A stretch of DNA of 64,000 nt, taken from Ceratopteris richardii (taxonomy: Eukaryota; Streptophyta; Polypodiopsida; Polypodiales; Pteridaceae). The stretch is taken from NCBI GenBank assembly GCA_020310875.1, contig CM035417.1, forward strand, positions 108,173,104 to 108,237,103, given 5' to 3'. Positions 24,551 to 35,079 of this stretch are shown piece by piece (position 1 is the stretch's first letter; each line of letters begins with the position of its first letter). The notes under the pieces are model-generated. The model was not told where the DNA came from. It saw only the letters and a program-made list of their open reading frames with translations, and made no database searches. The position numbers and the translations under genes were made by a program.

Positions 24551-25212
24551 ACAAAGGCTAGAGAGTGCATTAGGTGAAATAAGTTAAGGCAACAAGGCCT
24601 AGATTTCAATCCCAATGCCCCAAGATATCACATCGCTATGTGCATCAAAAAGAGTACACATCCTAGCATCTGAGATAGATGACCATTCATCATGGTTGAG
24701 CTACCGCATGACACTGCAAATAAGATGATCAAAACTTTCTTGATTCTAGAGAAGCCACTATTACAATTAGGTATGGATGTTGTAAAGGATTGGGAATGGA
24801 CGTTAAGCCATTAGAAGCTTATTTAGTGGGCTTAGGAGGTGTGAAAACCCCTTGTATCGGCGAGATGGAAATTCCTATCCTCTTAAAGAATGTCCCTTTG
24901 ACAATAAAGTTGCTAGTTGGCCATGATCAAGACATCACATAACATATGATATTAGGGCAAGATTGGTTGTAGGATCATGCAATTGACTCAAAGCTGAGGC
25001 AACAATCACTTTAGGTCTGGGTTGACAAGCAATGCCCAATAGGTGAATTGGAAGCAAAGGGCCCTTTTGATTCCAGTAGCCTCCACTTTGCAAGCACTAT
25101 AGAGTCCAATGTGCACCCTTCCTCACCCATTGATGGGCAAGTCATGCAAGTGCTAGAACCCCATTCTCTCCCAAAAGTATCAACATCACAACTGGAACAA
25201 TCAATTGCGTAG
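24551..25212 (+). pseudogene. Retropepsin-like domain downstream of gypsy integrase (copy G2)
   Basis: It aligns with 56918-57586. Recognisable pieces are RYGCCKGLGMDVKP-like sequence, PCIGEMEIPILLKNVPL, KLLVGHDQDI and MILGQDWL, the last resembling the I-L-G-x-x-W-L motif of retropepsins. One base is missing at the DSRE-type active-site position and there are several stops (after DIT, after DWL), so this copy is more decayed than G3. Confidence 0.68.
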
Positions 25213-25875
25213 AGCAGAGAAGGACAACAGCAAACAGATGGCAAGAAGGAGGCCACATTAGTGACAAAAGATACTACACAACCTCGCTCCTCCCACACAA
25301 GGACAAAAAACGAACCAAACTTCAAGACTCAACAAATATGGGTGATGAAAGGTAGGAAACCACCCATGTTACCCCAACAATTCCCATCCAGGCAAGTCAA
25401 TCATGCCAAAAGAAGAATGAAGCAACTAGTACAAGATCAACCACAAGGTATCTCGCAATTTGGGTGCCTATGGAATTCATTGCAGCTCAACAAGGGAGAG
25501 TACAGATGTGCGTACCCAAGGAACTCTTACATACACAAAACCATATGCTCTCCGTCATGCGAAAAGTCTCAACAAAGAAGCAAAGGAGAGGGAAGGATCA
25601 GAACCAAGCACAAAGATCGAAAGAAGATCAATTCACCTCATCTGTAATACTAAGAAGACAATCAACAATGGTTTGGGTTCACAAGCAAAATGTACCAATA
25701 GCCCCCATAGAACCAAAGAGCCAAACACATGAGATACATAATTTAAGAAACCATCCAAAGATGAAGAGGCCAAAAGTGATCTGTACGCAGCCAAACACTG
25801 TGTTTAAATGGATCCCTATAAGGAGAAATGATCACTTTTCATTCAACCATCCATTGATTACGTCATTTTGATATC
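25213..25875 (+). pseudogene. Gypsy C-terminal tail (copy G2), split by Copia-4
   Basis: It aligns with 57587-58255. Open frames 25464-25871 and others carry MPMEFIAAQQGRVQMCVPKELLH, TMVWVHKQNVPIAPIEPK and FKWIPIRRNDHFSFNH. The remainder continues after Copia-4 at 32320. The domain is described under 57837-58337. Confidence 0.62.
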
Positions 25876-25880
25876 CAATG
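25876..25880 (+). repeat. Copia-4 target-site duplication, left copy (CAATG)
   Basis: CAATG immediately precedes the LTR start TGTTGG and is repeated at 32315-32319 after the 3' LTR. The uninterrupted site in block 2 (near 58250) reads CCAATGGATACC, with a single CAATG. Confidence 0.95.
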
Positions 25881-26901
25881 TGTTGGTGCATGACAATCAT
25901 CAATTGAAGGATTATGGAGAGATGAAGTCAAGGAGTCAAGAAGAGAACAAATTCAGATGGTTGAAGGAAGGACATATTCAGAAAACCCAAAGATATGTAC
26001 ACATATGTACATTAGCTGACTTATACCTTTGTCTAGTCATACACTTGTATATATTCATCTATAAATATGTTGGAAAATGTCGGGCAAATAGAGCAAGAGA
26101 AGATTAGAGAATAGTGAGAGAGAAATTAGTGTCATTAGACACATGAAGAGTGAGTGAATTGTCCATCCTCACTCAGATGTAAGTTTTCTGAGAAATGGAA
26201 GAATTTTGCGCCCGATATTTTGCTGTATACTCCTTCTGTGTTTAATCTTTTGAGAAATCCTTTTGCACGTGTTTAAGTCCATAGCTAATCTATCTATGGC
26301 TAGAATTTGAGAGATTAATTTCAATCAGGCTGTGAGAATTTTGATTAGGAACATTCATATGTAAGAATGTTCTAAGAGTCGAGAAATCTGGCGCACATTT
26401 CATCTTCAAAGAAATGGTCAGTGCTCAGTCCACAGTGTAAAGTTTTACACAAGTGAGGGCTCAAAATCTAAGTTGGAAGGCAAGCCATCTATGGCTAGAA
26501 GATCTTGATCAAACGAGTTCAGAGTTGGGAGAACCAGTGCTAAGAAGTTGCAGGTGTCAAAGTCGCCATTGCAGAGAAGCACTTTCAGACATAGGTAAAG
26601 TGTTTTACACATTTCTCAGTGTGTACTTAATCTTTTTGAGAGATTTAACTTGGAAAAGTTGCGCAACCTTAAGCCGAAGTGTTGTGCAAAGTTTTATCAA
26701 AAACTTTACAGGATTGATTAGTCAATGAGTGACTAATCTGCAGCAGACTTTTCTGAAGAAACTGAATTTTTCAGAATAATCAATTTCCTGATAATTTGGT
26801 GAAGATTCTCTAAATTAGGTGGAGTCTAAAGTTGATCTTGATATAGAGGTGATCTAAATTCAAGGTCAATTTGTTCTTTTGGAGATTAACACTCTCCATC
26901 A
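25881..26901 (+). repeat. Copia-4 5' LTR (1021 bp)
   Basis: It begins TGTTGGTGCATG and ends CTCTCCATCA. It has the same length as the 3' LTR and differs from it at about 26482 (C/T), 26655 (A/C) and 26662 (G/A). A TATAAATA box lies at 26060-26067, a plausible promoter for the element transcript. The open frame 26453-26728 lies inside the LTR and has no coding features. Confidence 0.97.
26060..26067 (+). promoter_or_regulatory. Copia-4 LTR TATA box
   Basis: TATAAATA lies in the U3-like part of the 5' LTR, with the same octamer at 31473-31480 in the 3' LTR. Its position and sequence fit an RNA polymerase II promoter for the genomic transcript; activity is inferred, not shown. Confidence 0.6.
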
Positions 26902-26902
26902 G

Positions 26903-26914
26903 TGGTATCAGAGC
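26903..26914 (+). other. Copia-4 primer-binding site
   Basis: TGGTATCAGAGC starts one base after the LTR end (CCATCA then G) and is complementary to the 3' end of initiator tRNA-Met, the usual plant copia primer. Confidence 0.95.
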
Positions 26915-27124
26915 AGGTTGTGTCAAAATTGAAGTGAAAAAGACTCCGGCTATTGCAGAAGTACAAATCTTTACATCTTGAAGGTGCAGAAGGATAAAGG
27001 TTGAAGAAAACTTGAAGGAAGACATACAAAGAGCATCAAAAGGATCAGAAGGAGCAACATTCGAAGTAAAGGTACATTTATTATCTGTAAAGGTTAAAGA
27101 TTTGAAGCTACAGGTGAAGTAAAG

Positions 27125-30100
27125 ATGGGAGATAGTCTCCAAATTGAAAAGTTGGATAGAGAGAACTATCCTGCTTGGTCTATGAGGATGGAAGCTCACC
27201 TTATGAGCAAAGATCTGATAGGATATATCACAGGAGATGAAGAAAAGCCAGAATTCAGAGATCCTAGTGTTCCAACTAGGGAGGAGCTTGCAGATTTGAA
27301 GAATTGGATGAAGAAGGATGCTCAAGCAAGAAGCATCATCTACATGGAAGTCAATGACTATTTGCTTCCTCACATTAGAGGACTTGAGAGTGCTTGTGAC
27401 ATTTGGAATGCTTTGGAAGAGCATTTCCAAAATACAACCAAATCAAGGAAGGCTTCACTATGGGCAGAGTTTACTACCTTCAAGAAGAAGGCCTCACAAT
27501 CAATTTCTGATTATGTGACAAAGATGAAGGACATTGCAGATTCTTTAGGTGCAGTTGATGAAGACATTGAAGAAGACAAATTGGTAAGACAAATACTCAC
27601 AGGACTAAGAGGAGATGAGAAATGGAAGCCTTTCATTTTATCTACAGAACTTTCATTAGATCATTTTACTCCTGACTTGAATCAATTGTTAGGTCATATG
27701 CTAACTTTTGAGAATGATGTCAAAGGAGATGTTGATAAGAGTGCAGGTCATGCAATGTATTCTAAAGACAAGAAGAAAGCCAACAAAGGGAAGCAACAAT
27801 CAGGTGAAGAAGAAGGTACATCAAACCAAGCAAACTTCATAAGAGGAAGAGGAAATGGCAGAAGTAGAGGAAGAGGCAGAAACAACAAAGAGAATGCAAG
27901 AGCTTGTTGGATATGTGGTAAGACCAATCATCTATCTCATGATTGTTGGCATAATAATCAAAACAATGGTAATTATCAGAACTTTAATCAAAGAGCAAGA
28001 GGTGGTAGATTTCAGAGAGGAAATTTCAGAGGTAGAGGTGGTAGGAATTCTTTTGGAAGAGGTGGTGGAAGAAACTTCCAAAGTCAATCTTATAATAACA
28101 CCTACTACAACTATGCATCAGATCAGAAGGAGGATTCAACTCTCATTATGAATACATGTGAAACCTCACATGAGGACATGAGAGTGTTTTATATTGATTC
28201 AGGATGTAGTAATCATTTGAGTGGAAATATTGCTTTGATGACTGACTTAGATCATAATGCAATTAATCATACAGTTCAGACAGGTGATAATACAAAGCAT
28301 AAGGTAAAGTCAATTGGTTCAGTCAAGGCTAAGGATGGGAGCACTCTTCTGAGTAAGGTACTTTATGTTCCCACAATTCCAAAGAATTTGATCAGTGTAG
28401 GTCAAATTGTGGAAAAAGGTTATGAGGTAAGGTTTACCAATGATGGAGTTTATGTTGAAGACCCTAGTCAAGGGTATAAACAAGTTATTGCAGGAAAGAA
28501 AGAAGGAAGGCTTTTCACATTGAAGGTACAAGGAAATGTTGGACATGCTATGTTCACATATGGAGAGCAGAAGGTGTCAGAATTGGATCTTTGGCACAAA
28601 AGACTTGGACACTTTAATGAAAGAGGTATCAAAGAAATGATTAACAATGATTCAGTGCTTGGAATGCCTAACATTGCAGGTCAACACATGACATACAGAT
28701 GTGAGGCATGTCAATTAGGTAAGGCTCATAAGCAATCCTATTCCAAGCATGGATTTATGTATTCAGAAAGACTTGAATTGGTGCATACAGATGTGTGGGG
28801 TCCTTCAAAGGACTTTAGTATAAATGGTTCAAGATATTATGTCATATATGTTGATGATGCTACCAGGTGGATCACAATTTATGTGATTAAGGAAAAGTCA
28901 GAAGTGTTTAATACATTTAAACACTATCATGCATATGCAGAAAGGATTACAGGTCAAAAATTGAAGAGACTAAGGTCAGATGGAGGGGGAGAGTATTTTT
29001 CAAATGAGTTCAATGATTATTTGTGGAATGCAGGTATAAAGAGAGAAGTTACTTGCAGGTACTCTCCTCAACAAAATGGGGTAGCAGAAAGAAGAAATAG
29101 GACTCTTGTTGAGTTTGCAAGGTCCATGATGAAAGAGAAGAATTGCCCAAATTATTTGTGGGCTGAGGCTGTTAATACAGCTACATATTTGGTAAATAGA
29201 TTGCCTTGTAAAGCTTTGCAGGGTATGACACCATATGAAGCTTGGTGGGGTAAGAAACCTACCTTGGATCATTGCAGAATATTTGGATGCTTGGCATATG
29301 CATATGTGCCATCTCAATTGAGGCATAAGTTGGAGCCTAAGGCAGAGAAGTATGTATTCATTGGTTATGATGATAAGCAAATGGGATACAGGTTGTGGAG
29401 TCCATCCACAAAGCAATTTATTGTATCCAAGGATGTTACATTTGATGAGCAAGGTACTTGGTATGCAGGTAAATATAATGTACATGCAGATGATGAAGAA
29501 GTAGTGGAACAAAGGAAAGGTAAAGCAAAGATTCAATTACTTGATGAAAGTGAGAGTAATGAAGTGCAGATTGAAGTTGAAGAGAGGCCAAGGTTTGATC
29601 CAGAATGTGATGAACCAGAGACCTCAAGAAGTGCAGAAGTTAGGAGATCATCTAGGCACAAATGGCAACCTACAAGGTATAGCTATGACACTTCATTCTT
29701 GACTACTAAAGATTATGCTTATTTGGTAAAAGCAGATGAAGACCCTTCTACATATGAAGAGGCCAAAGGGAAGAAGAATTGGGAAGATGCTATGCAAGAG
29801 GAGTATGATGCATTAATAGAGAATCAGACTTGGGATTTGGTTCCTAAACCTAATAGTCAGAAGATCATTGGATGTAAGTGGGTTTACAAGACTAAAAGAT
29901 TTGCAGGTGGAAGTGTGTCTAGGTACAAAGCTAGACTTGTTGTGAAAGGATATGCACAGACATATGGAGTGGACTATGATGAGACTTATAGTCCTGTGGC
30001 AAAGATGACAACCATCAGGACACTCATTGCAATTGCTGCTTGTAAAGGTTGGAAGTTGTCTCAATTAGATGTTAAAAATGCTTTCTTGAATGGTTACATT

Positions 30101-30193
30101 TCAGATGAAGTCTACATGGAGCAACCAGATGGGTTCAAAGATCAAGTGAGTCCAAATTATGTATGTAAGCTCAAGAGAGCTTTGTATGGTTGA
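27125..30193 (+). CDS. Copia-4 gag-protease-integrase-RT polyprotein, upstream frame (1022 aa)
   Basis: The start MGDSLQIEKLDRENYPAW follows a 200-base leader. Gag occupies about residues 1-300 with a zinc knuckle CWICGKTNHLSHDC near residue 262, followed by an Asn/Gly/Arg-rich stretch. The protease active site YIDSGCSNHLSGN is near residue 356 with an intact D-S-G. The HHCC finger (LWHKRLGH ... CEACQLGK) lies near 488-530. The integrase core has Asp in LVHTDVWGP (about 556), Asp in LRSDGGGEY (about 618) and Glu in NGVAERRNR (about 656). RT begins near 885 and carries the first catalytic Asp in [12 protein letters not shown] stop right after RALYG ends the frame where one base is missing. Confidence 0.96.
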   Translation: MGDSLQIEKLDRENYPAWSMRMEAHLMSKDLIGYITGDEEKPEFRDPSVPTREELADLKNWMKKDAQARSIIYMEVNDYLLPHIRGLESACDIWNALEEHFQNTTKSRKASLWAEFTTFKKKASQSISDYVTKMKDIADSLGAVDEDIEEDKLVRQILTGLRGDEKWKPFILSTELSLDHFTPDLNQLLGHMLTFENDVKGDVDKSAGHAMYSKDKKKANKGKQQSGEEEGTSNQANFIRGRGNGRSRGRGRNNKENARACWICGKTNHLSHDCWHNNQNNGNYQNFNQRARGGRFQRGNFRGRGGRNSFGRGGGRNFQSQSYNNTYYNYASDQKEDSTLIMNTCETSHEDMRVFYIDSGCSNHLSGNIALMTDLDHNAINHTVQTGDNTKHKVKSIGSVKAKDGSTLLSKVLYVPTIPKNLISVGQIVEKGYEVRFTNDGVYVEDPSQGYKQVIAGKKEGRLFTLKVQGNVGHAMFTYGEQKVSELDLWHKRLGHFNERGIKEMINNDSVLGMPNIAGQHMTYRCEACQLGKAHKQSYSKHGFMYSERLELVHTDVWGPSKDFSINGSRYYVIYVDDATRWITIYVIKEKSEVFNTFKHYHAYAERITGQKLKRLRSDGGGEYFSNEFNDYLWNAGIKREVTCRYSPQQNGVAERRNRTLVEFARSMMKEKNCPNYLWAEAVNTATYLVNRLPCKALQGMTPYEAWWGKKPTLDHCRIFGCLAYAYVPSQLRHKLEPKAEKYVFIGYDDKQMGYRLWSPSTKQFIVSKDVTFDEQGTWYAGKYNVHADDEEVVEQRKGKAKIQLLDESESNEVQIEVEERPRFDPECDEPETSRSAEVRRSSRHKWQPTRYSYDTSFLTTKDYAYLVKADEDPSTYEEAKGKKNWEDAMQEEYDALIENQTWDLVPKPNSQKIIGCKWVYKTKRFAGGSVSRYKARLVVKGYAQTYGVDYDETYSPVAKMTTIRTLIAIAACKGWKLSQLDVKNAFLNGYISDEVYMEQPDGFKDQVSPNYVCKLKRALYG

Positions 30194-31278
30194 AGCAAGC
30201 CCCAAGGGCTTGGAATTATAGGCTTGTAAAATTCTTGAATGATCTTGGATTTCAAGCATCAAAGGCAGATAGTAGCTTGCTAGTCAAAGCAAGTGAAAAT
30301 GGATTCATTTATGTGTGTATTTATGTTGATGACATAATACTTACAGGAACAGATGATAAGGGGATACAAATGATCAAGAAGCAGATGGAGAAAGAGTTCA
30401 AAATCAGTGATTTGGGGAACCTATCATTCTTCTTGGGAATGGAGATCTCTTATACTCAACATGGAGTATATGTGACCCAAGAAAGGTATCTTAAAAATTT
30501 GCTAACCAAATTTAAAATGGAAGATTGCAGGGTTGCACCTACACCTTTGGAAGTGAACCATAAATTGTCTAGGTTTGGAGGAGAAGAGTTCAGAGATATG
30601 AAACTCTATCAAAGTTTGGTTGGTAGCTTGATTTATGCTACATTGACAAGGCCTGACTTGTCATATGCAGTTGGTGTGCTTTCACAATTCATGCATTGTC
30701 CTAGAAAGGAACATTGGATTGCAGGACAAAGAGTACTTAGGTACATCAAGGGTACACTCAAAGAAGGGTTGTACTATGGGTTTACTTCAGATACAAAAAT
30801 CAAGATATATAGTGATGCAGATTGGGCAGGTAATGTGGATGATAGAAGATCAACACATGGATACTTGTGCTATGTAGGAGACAAATTGATTTCATGGTGT
30901 TCCAAGAAGCAACATACAGTTGCTTTGTCATCTACAGAAGCAGAATATAAAGGTATGGTGGAAGCTGCAAAAGAGGTAATATGGCTAAAGACACTTTTGA
31001 AAGTTTTTGATGTGATTCAGAGTACTCCTATTATTTGTGGAGACAATATGAGTTCATTATACTTGGCAGCTAATCCTGTATTTCATGCTAGAACTAAGCA
31101 TATTGAAATACAGTATCATTTTCTGAGAGAGAAGGTCATTGAGAAGGAGATTGAAGTCATACACACTCCCACAAAAGATCAAGTTGCAGATATGATGACA
31201 AAAAGTCTAGATGGACCAAAACTACAAAGATTCAAGGATATGGCAGGAATCAAGAAGATAGAGAAGAACCTCAATTAA
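30190..31278 (+). CDS. Copia-4 RT C-terminal part and RNase H, downstream frame
   Basis: This frame continues the RT directly after the frameshift (KQAPRAWNYRLVKF) and has no stop for 362 codons. It carries the YVDD box in IYVDDIILTG near residue 47 and YQSLVGSLIYATLTRPDLSY. RNase H motifs are YSDADWAGN, ALSSTEAEYKG and DNMSSLYLAANP, then ARTKHIEIQYHFLREK and VADMMTKSL. It ends a few bases before the polypurine tract. The ATG at its start is incidental: ancestrally it was part of one gag-pol frame. Catalytic residues of RT and RNase H appear intact. Confidence 0.95.
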   Translation: MKQAPRAWNYRLVKFLNDLGFQASKADSSLLVKASENGFIYVCIYVDDIILTGTDDKGIQMIKKQMEKEFKISDLGNLSFFLGMEISYTQHGVYVTQERYLKNLLTKFKMEDCRVAPTPLEVNHKLSRFGGEEFRDMKLYQSLVGSLIYATLTRPDLSYAVGVLSQFMHCPRKEHWIAGQRVLRYIKGTLKEGLYYGFTSDTKIKIYSDADWAGNVDDRRSTHGYLCYVGDKLISWCSKKQHTVALSSTEAEYKGMVEAAKEVIWLKTLLKVFDVIQSTPIICGDNMSSLYLAANPVFHARTKHIEIQYHFLREKVIEKEIEVIHTPTKDQVADMMTKSLDGPKLQRFKDMAGIKKIEKNLN

Positions 31279-31280
31279 TG

Positions 31281-31293
31281 ATTGAGGGGGAGC
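31281..31293 (+). other. Copia-4 polypurine tract
   Basis: ATTGAGGGGGAGC directly precedes the 3' LTR start. It matches the tract seen in Copia-2 and Copia-3. Confidence 0.93.
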
Positions 31294-32314
31294 TGTTGGT
31301 GCATGACAATCATCAATTGAAGGATTATGGAGAGATGAAGTCAAGGAGTCAAGAAGAGAACAAATTCAGATGGTTGAAGGAAGGACATATTCAGAAAACC
31401 CAAAGATATGTACACATATGTACATTAGCTGACTTATACCTTTGTCTAGTCATACACTTGTATATATTCATCTATAAATATGTTGGAAAATGTCGGGCAA
31501 ATAGAGCAAGAGAAGATTAGAGAATAGTGAGAGAGAAATTAGTGTCATTAGACACATGAAGAGTGAGTGAATTGTCCATCCTCACTCAGATGTAAGTTTT
31601 CTGAGAAATGGAAGAATTTTGCGCCCGATATTTTGCTGTATACTCCTTCTGTGTTTAATCTTTTGAGAAATCCTTTTGCACGTGTTTAAGTCCATAGCTA
31701 ATCTATCTATGGCTAGAATTTGAGAGATTAATTTCAATCAGGCTGTGAGAATTTTGATTAGGAACATTCATATGTAAGAATGTTCTAAGAGTCGAGAAAT
31801 CTGGCGCACATTTCATCTTCAAAGAAATGGTCAGTGCTCAGTCCACAGTGTAAAGTTTTACACAAGTGAGGGCTCAAAATCTAAGTTGGAAGGTAAGCCA
31901 TCTATGGCTAGAAGATCTTGATCAAACGAGTTCAGAGTTGGGAGAACCAGTGCTAAGAAGTTGCAGGTGTCAAAGTCGCCATTGCAGAGAAGCACTTTCA
32001 GACATAGGTAAAGTGTTTTACACATTTCTCAGTGTGTACTTAATCTTTTTGAGAGATTTAACTTGGCAAAGTTGCACAACCTTAAGCCGAAGTGTTGTGC
32101 AAAGTTTTATCAAAAACTTTACAGGATTGATTAGTCAATGAGTGACTAATCTGCAGCAGACTTTTCTGAAGAAACTGAATTTTTCAGAATAATCAATTTC
32201 CTGATAATTTGGTGAAGATTCTCTAAATTAGGTGGAGTCTAAAGTTGATCTTGATATAGAGGTGATCTAAATTCAAGGTCAATTTGTTCTTTTGGAGATT
32301 AACACTCTCCATCA
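31294..32314 (+). repeat. Copia-4 3' LTR (1021 bp)
   Basis: Same length and ends as the 5' LTR, with three differences (see 25881-26901). It is followed by the target-site copy CAATG at 32315. Confidence 0.97.
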
Positions 32315-32319
32315 CAATG
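32315..32319 (+). repeat. Copia-4 target-site duplication, right copy (CAATG)
   Basis: CAATG follows the LTR end CCATCA; the gypsy tail resumes with GATACCTCCAAACAAAG as in block 2. Confidence 0.95.
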
Positions 32320-32859
32320 GATACCTCCAAACAAAGATTTCATCAATATCTGCAAGTAACATCAGAAGCCTCGACCTGCAAAAATCATGTGCCTTTGGCA
32401 TAACCCTGTCTTTTGCACCATTCAGGTCATGCATTTCCATAGTATGCATTAATATAGGGCCACATTACAAGGTCGTGCATAGACACAGTTGAGAATCCCA
32501 GGCACATAAGACATATTTGACATATGTAATCTATTTTATTGATACTAACCTCTTTCTTCTTGTTTTGTGACGCTGCACCAAAGAAAAAAGAGAAAGATGA
32601 AGGGATAGGACCATGCACTCAAAGAATCTCGTCAATGAACCATCAACAAGGAAGTCCACCAACAATGATATACAAGGAAAGAAGAAGGGATAGGACCATT
32701 CACTCCAAGAATCTCATCAATGAGCCATCAACAAGGAAATCTATCAACAACGAAAGACAAGCCAATGGCCAGTCACTTTGATGGGAGAACAACACGAAGA
32801 GATGAATATCAAACGACCTTTCACCATGGTAAGAATCCCCTACTTTGGCAACACAATTA
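32320..32859 (+). pseudogene. Continuation of the gypsy tail (copy G2) and adjoining DNA
   Basis: It matches 58253-58800. It contains the last residues of the tail frame (near 32330-32400) and then DNA with no recognisable gene. A direct repeat of period 86 sits at 32602-32773. Confidence 0.65.
32602..32773. repeat. 86-bp tandem duplication (two copies)
   Basis: GGGATAGGACCAT begins at 32602 and again at 32688, and both copies continue through CAAGAATCTC-like and CCATCAACAAGGAA-like sequence with some mismatches. The same pair, with the same period, is at 58537-58708, so the duplication predates the block duplication. Confidence 0.85.
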
Positions 32860-32963
32860 CAACCATAGACTAGGAAAAGCACATTGGGAGTTGCAAAGAA
32901 CCCTGTATTGCATGCTTGCATTAAGCACATTGAGGTGCATTATCATTATGTCAGGGAGAGGTT
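32860..32963 (+). pseudogene. Copia-1-family RNase H, left part, split by Copia-5
   Basis: The plus strand reads KNPVLHACIKHIEVHYHYVRER, the conserved copia RNase H stretch around KHIEVHYHYVRE. It is cut at 32963 by Copia-5 and continues at 38140 (GEINLAYVPM). The uninterrupted homologue is at 58820-59060. Confidence 0.88.
32959..32963 (+). repeat. Copia-5 target-site duplication, left copy (AGGTT)
   Basis: AGGTT precedes the LTR start TGTGAAG and recurs at 38135-38139. Block 2 has a single copy in GGGAGAGGTTCTCTG near 58890. Confidence 0.9.
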
Positions 32964-33946
32964 TGTGAAGAGAGATGGTGGATGCAATCCAAAGATGAGT
33001 AGGTGCCGCTACAACCAGCTTCACACCAGCCAACTGAGACTTCAGAGTTGATTAGTAGACCCTTTGAGCTTCCTAAATCCACCAAAATATCAGCCAAGTA
33101 CATTGGAACATGTATCCCAAAAGTTTAAGTCAAGACAGACTAGTTGCGAAATGACTAGCTCCCAAAACTTGCTATTTTTGGACATACACCTGCTGGAAAA
33201 AATGAACAGTGCTCTCAACCTGGAAGGAATTAGAAAACTTCTTTTTGGGCATAGCAAATAGACTTAGCAAGCTTCCCAATCCAAGTTAAAACACTTCAAA
33301 TGATGGACTGAGCACTGAGAACAAGTTTCAACAATTTCTGGAACCTCCCCACAATTCTCGGGGCTCTGCAGAGATAGACCAGTAAGCAATAAAATGCAGA
33401 TATCTCCAACAGTATAAATAAAATAACCTTGAAGATTTATAGTCACAAAGTAGACAGTATGAGCTATCCAACGCAAGTTAAATCACTGAAAAAGGTTCAG
33501 TAAAACCCAAGGTAGGACCTTGTGAAGGAACTGCTCTCAGTGAGTATAGCAGAGAACAAAACAGAGAAGTAAATGATGATAAATGTATAGATTCACATAT
33601 GATTACAACCACATTGGCAATGAATCTTTGCACAATGGGAGTAGAATGATAGAGCTATGGAGTAAGCTCTTCAATCTCTACAAAATTACATCAAGTGGTC
33701 ACGTACAAGGCTTGCTAATCGCCTCTTCCTTCTTGCTCTTTTTATAGCTATTCTTGGAGGGAGTTTTGAATTCGAATTCGAATGGCTCCACCTAAAAGTG
33801 ATCCCCAAAGTTAGGAGATATTCCCTCAGCTCAAAAATTCGTGATTTTGGTAGTTGGAGCCACGAATTTGCTTTTACATCATGCATGAGGTAAGCCGTTC
33901 TTTTCCTTTTTTCTTTTTCCATTTACAAGAGATAAAATGAACTCCT
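32964..33946 (-). repeat. Copia-5 3' LTR (inner end deleted)
   Basis: It starts TGTGAAGAGAGATGG, comparable to the TGTTGGGAAAGATGG start of the Copia-3 LTR, and matches 37150-38045 from TGAGCTTCCTAAATCC onward. It breaks off after AGATAAAATGAACTC, where RT sequence begins. Confidence 0.9.
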
Positions 33947-35079
33947 GCACACTTGGTATTTTCCATCTTGAACTTGACGAGCATGTCATGGACATACTTA
34001 CTTTGTGTGATGTATATACCTGAATCTGTATAGATCAACTCCAATCCAAGAAAATAAGTGAGTGGTCCGAGGTCACTTATTTTGAACTCCTCCTTCATTT
34101 GACTCTTTACCTATTTGATTCCTTCAAGATCATTGCCTCTGATAATAAGACCATCAACATACACACATAAATCGATCACTTCAGATCCATTCCTCTTTAT
34201 GAACAAAGAGGTATCCGCCTTGCTAGCTTTGAATCCTTGGTCCTACAAATAAGTCACCAATCTGAAATTCCAAGCTCTTAGAGCTTGCTTCAATCCATAC
34301 AAAGCTTTCTTTAGTTTGCATACATAGTTAGGATGATGTGCATCCTCATATCCAGGAGGTTGTGCCATATACACTTCCTCAGAAATCCATCCATTCAAGA
34401 AAGCATTCTTTACATCAAGTTGATAAAGATTCCAATTTCTAGATGCAGCAAGACTAATGAGAACCCTAATTGTAGGCATTTTTGCAACAGGAGAGAAAGT
34501 CTCCTCATAATCAATACCATGGGTTTGAGCAAACCCTTTAGCAACTAACCTTGCTTTGTTTCTATTTATACTTCCATCTGGATTCCTCTTGATTTTGTAT
34601 ATCCATCGAGATCCGATTATGTTCATAGATGGCTTGTTAGGTACAAGCTCCCAAGTGTCATTCTCCTTCAAGGCTTCCATTTCTTCATCCATTGCATCTC
34701 TCCAAGCTTTCTTGCTTTGTGCTTCTTCGAATGTGGTAGGTTCTTCATTGGTTGAATCCTTTGCAATGTAGATTGAGTGCTTGGTGACCAAAGAAGTATC
34801 ATAACCAAACCTCTCTGGTTTCTTCTTCTCCCTCGAAGACCTTCTAAGTGGTTGATGTGAGCTCTCGGGTCCATATGTAGCATCCTGCATCTTTGCTTTA
34901 CCTTTGTTCTTCCATAGCTTTAGTCTTTCCAAGTCTTCTAGGTCAATCTCCGAATCACTTTCTTCAAGCTGCTTTGGTTCCTTTGGTTGAAGTGATGGAA
35001 AGTCTTCATCCAAGTCATACGGCAGCTTCACTTTCCTGTCATCATCAAACCATGATTTTTTTTTCATAAAAAATGACAT
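33947..35079 (-). pseudogene. Copia-5 reverse transcriptase (truncated, YVDG)
   Basis: The frame 35079-34243 carries the integrase-RT linker, [35 protein letters not shown] and the first catalytic Asp in [12 protein letters not shown], then [15 protein letters not shown] stop at about 34243 and a shift follow. The catalytic box at 34161-34150 reads Y-V-D-G instead of Y-V-D-D, so the polymerase active site is lost. The sequence ends at KFKMENTKCAGV, where it is joined to LTR DNA; RNase H is absent. Confidence 0.92.

Larger units (their letters stand above)
25881..32314 (+). mobile_element. Copia-4: nearly intact, recently inserted Ty1/copia element (6434 bp)
   Basis: It is complete in structure: 5' LTR 25881-26901, primer-binding site 26903-26914, gag-pol 27125-31278, polypurine tract 31281-31293, 3' LTR 31294-32314, and a 5-bp target-site duplication CAATG. 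By eye the two 1021-bp LTRs differ at only three positions, so insertion is recent. The only disabling lesion I see is a one-base frameshift in RT at about 30190. It inserted into the gypsy tail of block 1 after the block duplication, since block 2 has the empty site. Confidence 0.97.

Noticed and set aside
26453..26728. 91-residue frame in both Copia-4 LTRs (also 31866-32141)
   Set aside because: It lies inside the LTR, has no recognisable domain, and is kept only because the LTRs are nearly identical.
32539..32968. Frames of 80 and 82 residues (also 58473-58887)
   Set aside because: They run across a non-coding 86-bp tandem duplication and into a copia RNase H in another frame.
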